Below the pieces are notes generated by a model that saw nothing but the letters and a program-made list of their open reading frames with translations, did no database searches and was not told the DNA's origin. A DNA stretch of 64,000 nt from JAJECS01 sp965243625 (GTDB lineage Bacteria; Chloroflexota; UBA11872): the NCBI GenBank assembly GCA_965243625.1, contig CBDEVI010000002.1, positions 1 through 64,000 on the forward strand. Direction: 5' to 3'. Made by a program: the position numbers and the translations under genes. Positions 7,880 to 14,442 of this stretch are shown one piece after another (position 1 is the stretch's first letter; every line of letters begins with the position of its first letter).

Positions 7880-8524
7880 CTAGCTTGCTAATTCCTTTAT
7901 AGCAGCTGGCAATTCCCTAATCGTATCGACCCTGGCGGTTGCCTTGGACAAGTCGTGGGATGCCGTGAACTCGTTCGCCACCACGATGCAGTCAATACGC
8001 GCCGCAATTGCCGACTCCAACCCTCTCGCGGAGTCTTCAATCACCACCGATTCGGCGGCAGTGGCGCCAAAGCGCTCGAGCCCTCTCAGATAGGGTTCGG
8101 GATGTGGCTTGGCTCGTTCGTAGTCATCCCGAGCCAAATAAAATTCCATATGTTCCAGGATGGCTCGCTCTTCGTGTATTAGGGCGAAATCATCTGGTTT
8201 GGACGTGGTTATGATGCCCATCCTGTACGTACCTGCGAGTACGTCCAGCGTTTCCAAGACGCCATCGATCTCGATGTCTTCGGTTCGAAGATATTCCTGG
8301 TAATAGGCGTTACGGACTTCGCGCTGCCTGTCGATGGTCTGTTCATCGATGCCTGCCGCTAGGGCTTGGGCCCAGGTGGCGTTTCCGTGGGTCATGTCTC
8401 GGAGGTACTGGTCCCGATCCATGGTGAATCCGATGTCAGCCAGGGCGCGCTCGCCGGCTTTGAAGTACCAGAACTCGGTTTCCACCAGCACCCCGTCATG
8501 GTCGAAGAGAATGAATTCCTTCAC
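7880..8524 (-). CDS. HAD-superfamily hydrolase, phosphoglycolate-phosphatase-like
   Basis: A 214-residue HAD hydrolase with all four motifs: motif I FDHDGVLVE (D-x-D nucleophile and acid), motif II GIITTSK, motif III lysine in ERAKPHPEPYL and motif IV VIEDSARGLESA. The region between motif I and residue 80 is the alpha-helical cap of subfamily I (beta-phosphoglucomutase/Gph type). The start codon is GTG. It lies 29 bases downstream of purC and could be co-transcribed with it. A small phosphorylated metabolite is the likely substrate; the exact one cannot be inferred. Confidence 0.85.
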   Translation of the reverse strand: MKEFILFDHDGVLVETEFWYFKAGERALADIGFTMDRDQYLRDMTHGNATWAQALAAGIDEQTIDRQREVRNAYYQEYLRTEDIEIDGVLETLDVLAGTYRMGIITTSKPDDFALIHEERAILEHMEFYLARDDYERAKPHPEPYLRGLERFGATAAESVVIEDSARGLESAIAARIDCIVVANEFTASHDLSKATARVDTIRELPAAIKELAS

Positions 8525-8553
8525 CGTTGGTCGCTATCGCTCCGCGGACACCG

Positions 8554-9543
8554 TCATGTAATTCCTTGAAGGTTGCTAGCCAAACGCGTCTCGATGGGTT
8601 GGTCCGTCCCTGGAAACTCGAAAGAGCGACCGGTGATCTTCTCGTAAAGGAAGATGTAGCGTCGTGAGAGCTCGACGACAAGGTCGTCCGGCGCCGGGGG
8701 GAGGACCTCATCCTCGTAGGGGTTGCAGTTCTCCGTGAACCAGAGCCGGAGGAATTCCTTGTCGACGTTGTCGGGTTCCCGTCCCTCCCGCATGCGCTGT
8801 TCGTAGGAGTCAGCGATCCAGTAGCGACTGGAGTCAGGGGTATGGATCTCGTCGATCAGGAGGATCTCACCGCTCTCGTCACGGCCCATCTCGTATTTTG
8901 TATCCACGAGAATCAGGCCATGCTCGGCCGCCTTGGCTTGACCGAATGCGAAGAGTTCCTGCGCGATGTGGCTGCATTGTTCCCAATCGGCGGCCGTCAT
9001 CCAGTTTTCGGACACAATCTCGTCGGGGCTGATCGGACGGTCGTGATCTTCCGCCTTGGTGGTCGGTGTGAGGAAGTTCGACGGGAGCTTCTGGTTTTTC
9101 ACGAGGCCTTCGGGCAAATCGATGCCACAGTAGTTGCGCTGACCACTCTGGTAGACCGTCCAGAGGGCGGTGCTCGTGGTTCCGGTGATGTATCCACGCA
9201 CCACGAACTCAATCGGGAAGACGATGCATTGCTTGGCAATCGTGACGTTTGGATCGGGTATGGATAGCACGTGATTTGGCACAATGTGGCGGGTCTGTTC
9301 AAACCACCATGCGCTCGTTAGGTTAAGGACCTGCCCCTTGAACGGGATAGCGGCGAGCACCCGGTCGAAGGCGCTCTGCCGGTCGGTGGTGATGAGGGCC
9401 AAACGGTCTCCAAGATCGTATCGATCCCGTACTTTGCCTATGGACTTCTCGCCTTGAGAATGACTCGTCTCAATGAGGCAGTTTCCGAGCGCTTGTCGAA
9501 TTCGATCCGTATAGCCCTCTGGGGTGTAAATGTCGTTCTCCAT
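8554..9543 (-). CDS. purC: Phosphoribosylaminoimidazole-succinocarboxamide synthase (SAICAR synthetase)
   Basis: A 329-residue PurC that joins aspartate to CAIR with ATP in purine synthesis. Characteristic stretches are GKVRDRYDLGDRLALITTDR (ATP loop), FDRVLAAIPFKGQVLN, EFVVRGYITGT, the aspartate and substrate region GLILVDTKYEMG and IDEIHTPDSSRYW. The length and the C-terminal segment fit the longer PurC type also seen in yeast Ade1, rather than the 240-residue E. coli type. GGAGG precedes the ATG by ten bases. No other pur gene is nearby, so purine genes are dispersed in this genome. Confidence 0.95.
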   Translation of the reverse strand: MENDIYTPEGYTDRIRQALGNCLIETSHSQGEKSIGKVRDRYDLGDRLALITTDRQSAFDRVLAAIPFKGQVLNLTSAWWFEQTRHIVPNHVLSIPDPNVTIAKQCIVFPIEFVVRGYITGTTSTALWTVYQSGQRNYCGIDLPEGLVKNQKLPSNFLTPTTKAEDHDRPISPDEIVSENWMTAADWEQCSHIAQELFAFGQAKAAEHGLILVDTKYEMGRDESGEILLIDEIHTPDSSRYWIADSYEQRMREGREPDNVDKEFLRLWFTENCNPYEDEVLPPAPDDLVVELSRRYIFLYEKITGRSFEFPGTDQPIETRLASNLQGIT

Positions 9544-9602
9544 CTACTGTTGCCTCCGCGAGATTAAGAGAATGGCCCGATTGCCCAATGTACTACCGGC
9601 CT

Positions 9603-9619
9603 GACGGGAGTTTCCCGTC
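9603..9619. other. Short perfect hairpin in the purC leader
   Basis: GACGGGA-GTT-TCCCGTC has 7-bp arms and a three-base loop, about 60 bases upstream of the purC ATG. There is no U-run on either side, so it is not a standard terminator. It may be a leader structure or chance. Confidence 0.35.
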
Positions 9620-9685
9620 CCGTAGGAGGATCTTGGAATTGGCCAAATGGTGGCTTCTTGAGATGGCTTTTTCGAGTAATGATGG

Positions 9686-9757
9686 TGGACCGAATGGGAC
9701 TCGAGCCCACGACTTCGCAATTCGAGTGCGACGCTCTCCTGACTGAGCAATCGGCCC
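9686..9757 (-). tRNA. tRNA-Ala-like sequence with CGA anticodon, probably a degenerate copy
   Basis: The sequence folds as a cloverleaf with an acceptor stem identical to the two tRNA-Ala genes nearby, including the G3-U70 pair that marks alanine tRNAs. Its anticodon loop reads CTCGAAT, giving anticodon CGA (serine codon UCG) instead of CGC, and there is no long variable arm as a true tRNA-Ser would have. The T-loop begins CTCGAGT instead of TTCGAGT and the variable region is one base short. I read it as a decaying duplicate of tRNA-Ala; if it were functional it would misread UCG as alanine. Confidence 0.6.
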
Positions 9758-9800
9758 ACAGGCTGTTCACGTGGCCTTCTCGGGGCTGGCTCGCCGAGGA

Positions 9801-10208
9801 TCAGAACAATTCACTGAGCGATTCCCGGGGGCTGATGGCACGGATGGGGGAGCGTTCGTAGTCCGCGACATTCCTGGTGACGATATGGCGAGCGCCGCAG
9901 GCGCGGGCGGCGGCTACCTGTATGGCGTCCTCGAAGTCGGCCATTGGCAGCGCGGTGGCATACCGGACACTCTCCGTGTCGGTGGTAGCCACCGATACAA
10001 AGCGGGTGAGCTCGGCAATGAACTCTCGGGTGCTTGTGCCTCCGAGCACTGGCGAGACGATGTAGTAGAAGTTAGACGCGGAGTGCCACGCGATGTAGGC
10101 GGCCTCCGCGCCATGCTCGATCCGGTCCAGAAGTTCGGAAGCCGGATCCGAGTGTGGAGTCCTGTCCAGCGCGACGTCGATGAGCACGTCGGTGTCCAGG
10201 AGAATCAC
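9801..10208 (-). CDS. vapC: VapC-family PIN-domain toxin
   Basis: A 135-residue PIN ribonuclease: MILLDTDVLIDVAL carries the first Asp, MADFEDAIQVAAA the central acidic pair and IVTRNVADYE the final Asp. Its start overlaps the stop of the upstream antitoxin by four bases (ATGA). It belongs to a different PIN subgroup from the toxin at 2002. It lies between the tRNA-Ala-like remnant and an intact tRNA-Ala, within a cluster of small inserted modules. Confidence 0.87.
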   Translation of the reverse strand: MILLDTDVLIDVALDRTPHSDPASELLDRIEHGAEAAYIAWHSASNFYYIVSPVLGGTSTREFIAELTRFVSVATTDTESVRYATALPMADFEDAIQVAAARACGARHIVTRNVADYERSPIRAISPRESLSELF

Positions 10209-10432
10209 TGGAGGAATTTCTTGGCCAGTGCGTCGTAGCGCGGGTCATCGTGACGCTCCGCGGCCCGAAACTTCCCTCGCCAACGCATGGAGAACGACTG
10301 CATGTTCCCGCCGGCCATTTCCCTGAGCGATTGCTCGACCAGCGACGAGAGGGACACGCCGCGGGAGCGGGCATAGCGTTTGGCCGCTGGGAGCAGCTCG
10401 GCGTCCACCGTGATGGTGAGCTTCTGCTTCAT
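10205..10432 (-). CDS. vapB: VapB-type (DUF6364-like, ribbon-helix-helix) antitoxin
   Basis: A 75-residue protein. The first 40 residues, KQKLTITVDAELLPAAKRYA then SRGVSLSSLVEQSLREM, form a ribbon-helix-helix: a beta strand that contacts DNA followed by two helices. The C-terminal 30 residues are the likely toxin-binding tail. It overlaps the PIN toxin by four bases. Two GTATAC hexamers 21 bases apart lie just upstream and may be the operator. Confidence 0.82.
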   Translation of the reverse strand: MKQKLTITVDAELLPAAKRYARSRGVSLSSLVEQSLREMAGGNMQSFSMRWRGKFRAAERHDDPRYDALAKKFLQ

Positions 10433-10454
10433 CGGGAGTTGGCGCTGCTGTGCA

Positions 10455-10481
10455 GTATACGGCTTGGCACATCAAGTATAC
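10455..10481. promoter_or_regulatory. Paired GTATAC half-sites upstream of vapB
   Basis: Two self-complementary GTATAC hexamers start 21 bases (two helical turns) apart, 23-49 bases before the antitoxin ATG. The nearer one forms TATACT on the coding strand, a usable -10. Spacing and symmetry suggest cooperative binding of a ribbon-helix-helix antitoxin, but this is an inference. Confidence 0.4.
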
Positions 10482-10538
10482 GTATAACGCCTGGGGCCTC
10501 CAAGCCGTCCGTGAGCACTTGGAATGCACGACATCGAG

Positions 10539-10673
10539 GGTGGACCGAATGGGACTCGAACCCACGACCTCCGCAATGCGAGTGCGGCGCTCTTCCGACT
10601 GAGCTATCGGCCCTGAGGCTGTAGTTTAGGCCGCGTCCGCCACGCGCACGCGGGTGCGCCCGCGCATGCGCTC
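10539..10673. repeat. 135-bp perfect direct repeat, copy 1 (tRNA-Ala plus rpmA 3' end)
   Basis: The sequence is identical, base for base by my reading, to 11391-11525. It contains a complete tRNA-Ala and, past it, the last 14 codons or so of rpmA, here without the rest of that gene. Because the rpmA fragment belongs to the copy at 11478-11732, this copy is the derived one. The 717 bases between the copies carry a two-gene module. Confidence 0.92.
10541..10613 (-). tRNA. tRNA-Ala (anticodon CGC), copy in the derived repeat
   Basis: A 73-base cloverleaf without encoded CCA. The acceptor GGGCCGA/TCGGTCC includes the alanine identity pair G3-U70; the D-arm is GCTC/GAGC, the anticodon stem CCGCA/TGCGG with loop CTCGCAT, and the T-arm GTGGG-TTCGAGT-CCCAT. 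The anticodon CGC reads GCG. It is identical to the second copy at 11393. Confidence 0.93.
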
Positions 10674-10686
10674 CCGTCTTCCGCGG

Positions 10687-11057
10687 CTACGCTCGAGACT
10701 GAATGACGACTCGGCCCCCGCGCTCGACTTCGATGGTCAGCCTGTGCTTATCGAGCAACAGCATGCCAACGAGTGGAGTGCTACCTGTCGCATCGGCTCT
10801 GATGGGTCTTGGTTGGCCGTCCCACAGAACCGTGACATCGTGAACGTCGAAGGTCACTTCATCGTCGTTGGCCAGGAGCGCTCGGCCGATGTAGGCGAAG
10901 GGCAGGCCGAGCTCTGTCGCCAAAGCGGCCGGCACGGTCAAGAAGCCGCTGTAGCCGGAATCTAGGACGGCTTCAATGTCCTTTGATTGCCCGCCGGGCC
11001 TTGAAGGGAAATGGGGACGACCGCTTCGTAGGCGTCGTTCACCACCCCCTGGATCAA
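10687..11057 (-). pseudogene. Clan AA (retropepsin-like) aspartic protease, interrupted by a one-base frameshift
   Basis: The N-terminal part starts with TTG at 11057, overlapping the stop of the upstream gene, and reads LIQGVVNDAYEAVVPISLQG. The protease body is in the adjacent frame: IEAVLDSGYSGFLTVPAALA (catalytic D-S-G, usually D-T-G), then LLANDDEVTFDVHDVTVLWD and STPLVGMLLLDKHRL. Joining the two needs a single -1 shift at a G-run at 10990-10992, which gives QGPAGQSKDIEAV, the expected family sequence. This fits the small clan AA aspartic proteases of the AF_0612 type. It may be a true pseudogene, a sequencing error or a programmed shift. The gene directly upstream is its usual partner. 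Confidence 0.75.
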
Positions 11058-11371
11058 CCCATCCTCCGCAGAGACCGCGCTCCAAAGCTGCGCAATGCCC
11101 GGTATCCGACACGCTCACACAGGACATTGACGGCGCCTGGATGCATCTCTCGCAGGCGGTCCACTGCGGCGATCTCGCCTTCGGCGACCACCCAACTCCC
11201 GCTGTCCACGTCGATCGCGACGATTTCACCGTGGTGGTCGGCTTCAACCTTCCGGCGGATGTCCCGCTCGTACAACTCCTTGCCGAGGCGGGCCGTCTCT
11301 TCGCGCGGGTGGCGCGAGATCGCCATTGATGCCTCTCCCTGCGTCGGCGCGGGTGTCTCTATTTCCCTCAT
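11054..11371 (-). CDS. Small partner protein of clan AA aspartic proteases
   Basis: A 105-residue protein (or 90 if the ATG at 11326 is used). The core YERDIRRKVEADHHGEIVAI, with the following DVDSGSWVVAEGEIAAVDRL segment and the end VLCERVGYRALRSFG, is a family I know from cyanobacteria and Chloroflexota that often sits directly before a small retropepsin-like protease. Its stop overlaps the start of that protease, so the two are translationally coupled. The pair is sometimes treated as toxin-antitoxin-like, but no biochemical role is established. The whole pair lies between two 135-bp direct repeats, and may be a mobile or excisable module. Confidence 0.65.
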   Translation of the reverse strand: MREIETPAPTQGEASMAISRHPREETARLGKELYERDIRRKVEADHHGEIVAIDVDSGSWVVAEGEIAAVDRLREMHPGAVNVLCERVGYRALRSFGARSLRRMG

Positions 11372-11390
11372 CGTATTCTAGGCCGCAAGC

Positions 11391-11525
11391 GGTGGACCGA
11401 ATGGGACTCGAACCCACGACCTCCGCAATGCGAGTGCGGCGCTCTTCCGACTGAGCTATCGGCCCTGAGGCTGTAGTTTAGGCCGCGTCCGCCACGCGCA
11501 CGCGGGTGCGCCCGCGCATGCGCTC
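11391..11525. repeat. 135-bp perfect direct repeat, copy 2 (original tRNA-Ala/rpmA junction)
   Basis: This is the native copy, since it runs without break into the complete rpmA reading frame. The repeat ends at 11525 inside codon 70 or so of rpmA, where copy 1 diverges. Confidence 0.92.
11393..11465 (-). tRNA. tRNA-Ala (anticodon CGC), native copy
   Basis: The sequence is the same as the other copy, with G3-U70 and anticodon CGC. It lies 12 bases after the rpmA stop and is probably transcribed with rplU-rpmA. Confidence 0.93.
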
Positions 11526-11732
11526 GAAGACGACGTGGCCTTCGCTAAGCGCGAAGAGCGTGTGATCGCGTCCTACGCCGATGTTGGGTCCGGGCAGCAG
11601 CTTGGTGCCGCGCTGCCGCACGATGATCTCGCCGGGGCGCACGAACTCGCCGTCCGAGCGCTTGACGCCCAGCATCTTGGGGTTGCTGTCGCGCCCGTTG
11701 CGGCTGCTGCCGAGGCCTTTCTTATGAGCCAT
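11478..11732 (-). CDS. rpmA: 50S ribosomal protein L27
   Basis: An 84-residue bacterial L27. The N-terminus MAHKKGLGSSRNGRDSNPKM reaches the peptidyl transferase centre, and the body VKRSDGEFVRPGEIIVRQRG and GVGRDHTLFALSEG is typical. It begins directly with MAHKK, so it lacks the cleaved N-terminal extension seen in Firmicutes. It follows rplU by 20 bases. The 3' end of the gene is duplicated about 850 bases downstream within a 135-bp repeat. Confidence 0.97.
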   Translation of the reverse strand: MAHKKGLGSSRNGRDSNPKMLGVKRSDGEFVRPGEIIVRQRGTKLLPGPNIGVGRDHTLFALSEGHVVFERMRGRTRVRVADAA

Positions 11733-11752
11733 GAGGTTCCCCGCTTCTCTGT

Positions 11753-12085
11753 CTAGTCGTCGCTCGCCGACGGCTCTCGGTCGATGCCGTCGATGCGAAT
11801 CCGCGTATAGCGTTGCCGGTGGCCCATGCGCCGCCGGTGTCGTTTCTTGGCGTGGTAGGTGAAGATCCGCACCTTGCGCCCCTTGACTTCGCCCAGGGCC
11901 GTGCCGCGCACGGTCGCGCCGTCCAGCGTGGGCGTGCCCACGTGCCGGCCATCGTCGTCATCGATGAGCAGCACGTCCTCGAACGCCACCGGTCCGGACG
12001 ACTCGTCCCGCAACTCCACGTCGATCACGTCGCCGGGCTGCACGCGGAACTGCTGGCCACCCGAGCGGATCACCGCGAACGACAT
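11753..12085 (-). CDS. rplU: 50S ribosomal protein L21
   Basis: A 110-residue L21, recognised from FAVIRSGGQQFRVQPGDVID, VLLIDDDDGRHVGTPTLDGA, VRIFTYHAKKRHRRRMGHRQ and the C-terminal YTRIRIDGI. I chose the ATG at 12085, which has GAGGAG seven bases upstream; a longer frame to 12130 has no support. It is the first gene of the rplU-rpmA pair, and the promoter should lie in the 137 bases shared with the divergent aldo/keto reductase. Confidence 0.96.
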   Translation of the reverse strand: MSFAVIRSGGQQFRVQPGDVIDVELRDESSGPVAFEDVLLIDDDDGRHVGTPTLDGATVRGTALGEVKGRKVRIFTYHAKKRHRRRMGHRQRYTRIRIDGIDREPSASDD

Positions 12086-12222
12086 AGGACTCCTCGTGGA
12101 TGCGTGGGGCGGGCGCCGGATGTCGGGCAAGGCGCACCGTTCATATGGTATCAGCCGCGGTTGACCCGCGCCGGTGCTGGGCGCATGCTTCGCACGAAAC
12201 CGGTAGGGGAAAGGGCGTGGGT

Positions 12223-13239
12223 GTGCAGTACCGCGAGATGGGAACGCCGGAGCTTCGCGTCAGCGTGGTCGGGTTCGGCGGCTGGCCCATGGGTGGGCGT
12301 TTCTACGGCGCGGACATGGACGCCGAGGCCACGGCCACGATTCATGCGGCGATCGACCAGGGCATCAACCTGTTCGACACCGCCGCCGGCTATGGCATGG
12401 GGCACTCCGAAGCGTTGATGGGCGCGGCGCTGCGCGGGCGGCGGGACGAGGTGATCGTGGTCACCAAGTTCGGCATCTACCGCGACGAGTCCGTGCACGC
12501 CTACCGGCGGGACGGGCGTCCCTCGGCCGTCCGCCGGGGCTGCGAAAGCAGCCTGCGGCACCTTGGCATCGACCACATCGACGTGTTCCTTCACCACTGG
12601 CCGGACCCCGACACGCCCATCGCCGACACCATGGGCGCCGCCAAGGAGCTGGTCGACGAGGGCAAGGTCCGGTTCGTCGGCGTCTCCAACTACACGCCCG
12701 CGCAGATGGCCGAGGCGTCGGCCGTCCTGCCCATCGTCGCCAACCAGGTCGGCTATCACATGCTCGACCGGCGCCACGCCGAGCGGATCTTCCCGTCGTG
12801 CGAGGAGCACGGCGTGGGGGTAATGGCCTACGGGTCGCTGGCGCACGGCGTGCTGGCCGGGCAGTTCACCCTCGACACCAAGCTCAACGACGACGACTGG
12901 CGCGCCACGGGCTATGCCTTCGGCCTGCCGATCTTTCACGCCGATCATCTGCCGCAGAACCTGGAGGTCGTGGACCAGGTGCGGGCGCTCGCTGAGCAAG
13001 CCGGATTGGACCTGCCGCAACTGGCGCTGCGCTGGGTCATCGAGAATCCGACCGTCTCGACCGCGCTTGTGGGATTCCGCAATCCGGACGAAGTCGCCAC
13101 GGCGGTTGCCGCGGCCGATGCGGATGTCCCTGCCGCCGTCATGCAGCAAGCCGAAGCCGTCACCCGCGCGGCTTACGAGCGCATGCGGGCCGACGAGCAG
13201 CCGCCGGCCGGGGTCGGTCCGCTGCGGCGGGAGGCCTAG
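12223..13239 (+). CDS. Aldo/keto reductase
   Basis: A 338-residue (alpha/beta)8-barrel NADPH-dependent oxidoreductase. The catalytic tetrad is visible: Asp and Tyr in LFDTAAGYGMGHSE, Lys in VIVVTKFGI and His in VFLHHWPD. The cofactor-binding end is SNYTPAQMAEA and the later STALVGFRNPDEV. I chose the GTG at 12223 to match the paralogous gene that follows at 13248, which has the same length and N-terminus (VQYREMGTPELRV versus VQYRQMGTPELRV); AGGGGAAAGGG lies upstream. It resembles the YajO/Tas/L-fucose-dehydrogenase-like AKR group. The substrate is unknown. Confidence 0.9.
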   Translation: MQYREMGTPELRVSVVGFGGWPMGGRFYGADMDAEATATIHAAIDQGINLFDTAAGYGMGHSEALMGAALRGRRDEVIVVTKFGIYRDESVHAYRRDGRPSAVRRGCESSLRHLGIDHIDVFLHHWPDPDTPIADTMGAAKELVDEGKVRFVGVSNYTPAQMAEASAVLPIVANQVGYHMLDRRHAERIFPSCEEHGVGVMAYGSLAHGVLAGQFTLDTKLNDDDWRATGYAFGLPIFHADHLPQNLEVVDQVRALAEQAGLDLPQLALRWVIENPTVSTALVGFRNPDEVATAVAAADADVPAAVMQQAEAVTRAAYERMRADEQPPAGVGPLRREA

Positions 13240-13247
13240 GACCGGGC

Positions 13248-14264
13248 GTGCAATACCGCCAGATGGGGACGCCGGAGCTCCGGGTGAGCGTGGTCGGCTT
13301 TGGCGGCTGGCCCATGGGCGGACGCTTCTACGGCGCGGCCATGGACGACGAGGCCACGTCCACGATCCACGCCGCGCTCGACCAGGGAATCAACCTGTTC
13401 GACACCGCCGCCGGCTACGGCTTCGGGCACTCCGAGGTGCTGCTGGGCGCGGCCCTGTGCGGACGACGCGATGAAGCGATCGTGGTCACCAAGTTCGGCA
13501 TCGAGCACGACGAATCCGTGCAGGCCAACCGGCTGGACGCCCGGCCCGCGACGGTTCGCAGCAGCTGCGAGCGCAGCCTGCGGAACCTCGGCATGGACCA
13601 CGTCGACGTGTTCCTGCACCACTGGCCCGACCCCGACACGCCCATCGCCGACACCATGGGTACCTGCAAGGAGCTCGTCGACGAGGGCAAGATCCGGTTC
13701 GTCGGCGTCTCCAACTACAGGCCCGAGCAGATGGCCGAGGCCGCGGCCGTTCTGCCCATGGTTGCCAACCAGGTCGGCTATCACATGCTGGACCGGCGCC
13801 ACGCCGAGCGCAGATTCCCCGCCTGCGAGGAGCACGACGTCGGCGTGATGGCCTATGGCTCCCTGGCGCACGGAGTGCTCGCCGGGCAGTTGACCGCCGA
13901 CACCAAGCTCGACGCGGAGGATTGGCGGGGCACCGGGTATGCCTTTGGCCTCCCGCTGTTTCGCGCCGATCATCTGCCGCGGAACCTCGAGGTGGTGGAC
14001 CAGGTGCGCGCGCTGGCCAAGCAGGCCGGACTGGATCTGCCGCAGCTGGCGCTGCGCTGGGTCATCGAGAATCAGACCGTATCGACGGCGCTCGTGGGAT
14101 TTCGCAATCCGGACGAGGTTACCGTGGCGGTGGCCGCGGCCGAGGCGGACGTTCCCGCCGCCGTCATGCAGGAGGCCGACGCCGTCACGCACGCGGCCTA
14201 CGAGCGCATGCTGGCGGATGAGTTGCCGCCGGCCGACCTTGGCCCGCTGCGGCGGAACGCTTAG
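13248..14264 (+). CDS. Aldo/keto reductase, tandem paralog
   Basis: A 338-residue protein, nearly the same throughout as the gene eight bases upstream (most residues identical, no gaps needed by eye). The catalytic Asp, Tyr, Lys and His are all kept. Differences cluster after the lysine (GIEHDESVQANRLDARPATV against GIYRDESVHAYRRDGRPSAV) and in the region before the last helix, which are substrate-loop positions in AKRs. The two genes form one transcription unit and arose by tandem duplication. The unchanged length suggests both are functional, perhaps with different substrate preference. Confidence 0.9.
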   Translation: MQYRQMGTPELRVSVVGFGGWPMGGRFYGAAMDDEATSTIHAALDQGINLFDTAAGYGFGHSEVLLGAALCGRRDEAIVVTKFGIEHDESVQANRLDARPATVRSSCERSLRNLGMDHVDVFLHHWPDPDTPIADTMGTCKELVDEGKIRFVGVSNYRPEQMAEAAAVLPMVANQVGYHMLDRRHAERRFPACEEHDVGVMAYGSLAHGVLAGQLTADTKLDAEDWRGTGYAFGLPLFRADHLPRNLEVVDQVRALAKQAGLDLPQLALRWVIENQTVSTALVGFRNPDEVTVAVAAAEADVPAAVMQEADAVTHAAYERMLADELPPADLGPLRRNA

Positions 14265-14318
14265 GAGCGGCGCCCGCGAGCCGATTTGACCACACTGCTT
14301 GTGCGGGAGGTCTCCCTC

Positions 14319-14372
14319 CGTTCGTGGTGAGCCTGTCGAACCACGCCCTTCGACAAGCTCAGGGCGAACGGA
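14319..14372. repeat. Intergenic repeat, family C (CGTTCGTGGTGAGCC type)
   Basis: CGTTCGTGGTGAGCCTGTCG is followed by an inverted partner CGACAAGCTCAGGGCGAACG. Copies or half-copies occur at 22889, 54929, 54975 and 55697. It lies between convergent genes (aldo/keto reductase and the exopolysaccharide operon) and may serve as a bidirectional terminator. Confidence 0.8.
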
Positions 14373-14442
14373 TAGGGGCTGAGAATCGACGTGCATGGAC
14401 TGGCTGCATGCACCTGTGAACGAAGCTCTTTGGGAAGTGAAC

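Noticed and set aside
9686..9757. Genuine tRNA-Ser(CGA)
   Set aside because: No long variable arm, and the body equals tRNA-Ala with G3-U70; better read as a degenerate tRNA-Ala copy.
10674..11390. Insertion sequence between the direct repeats
   Set aside because: No transposase and no terminal inverted repeats; the two genes are a protease and its partner. The 135-bp repeat is far longer than an IS target duplication.
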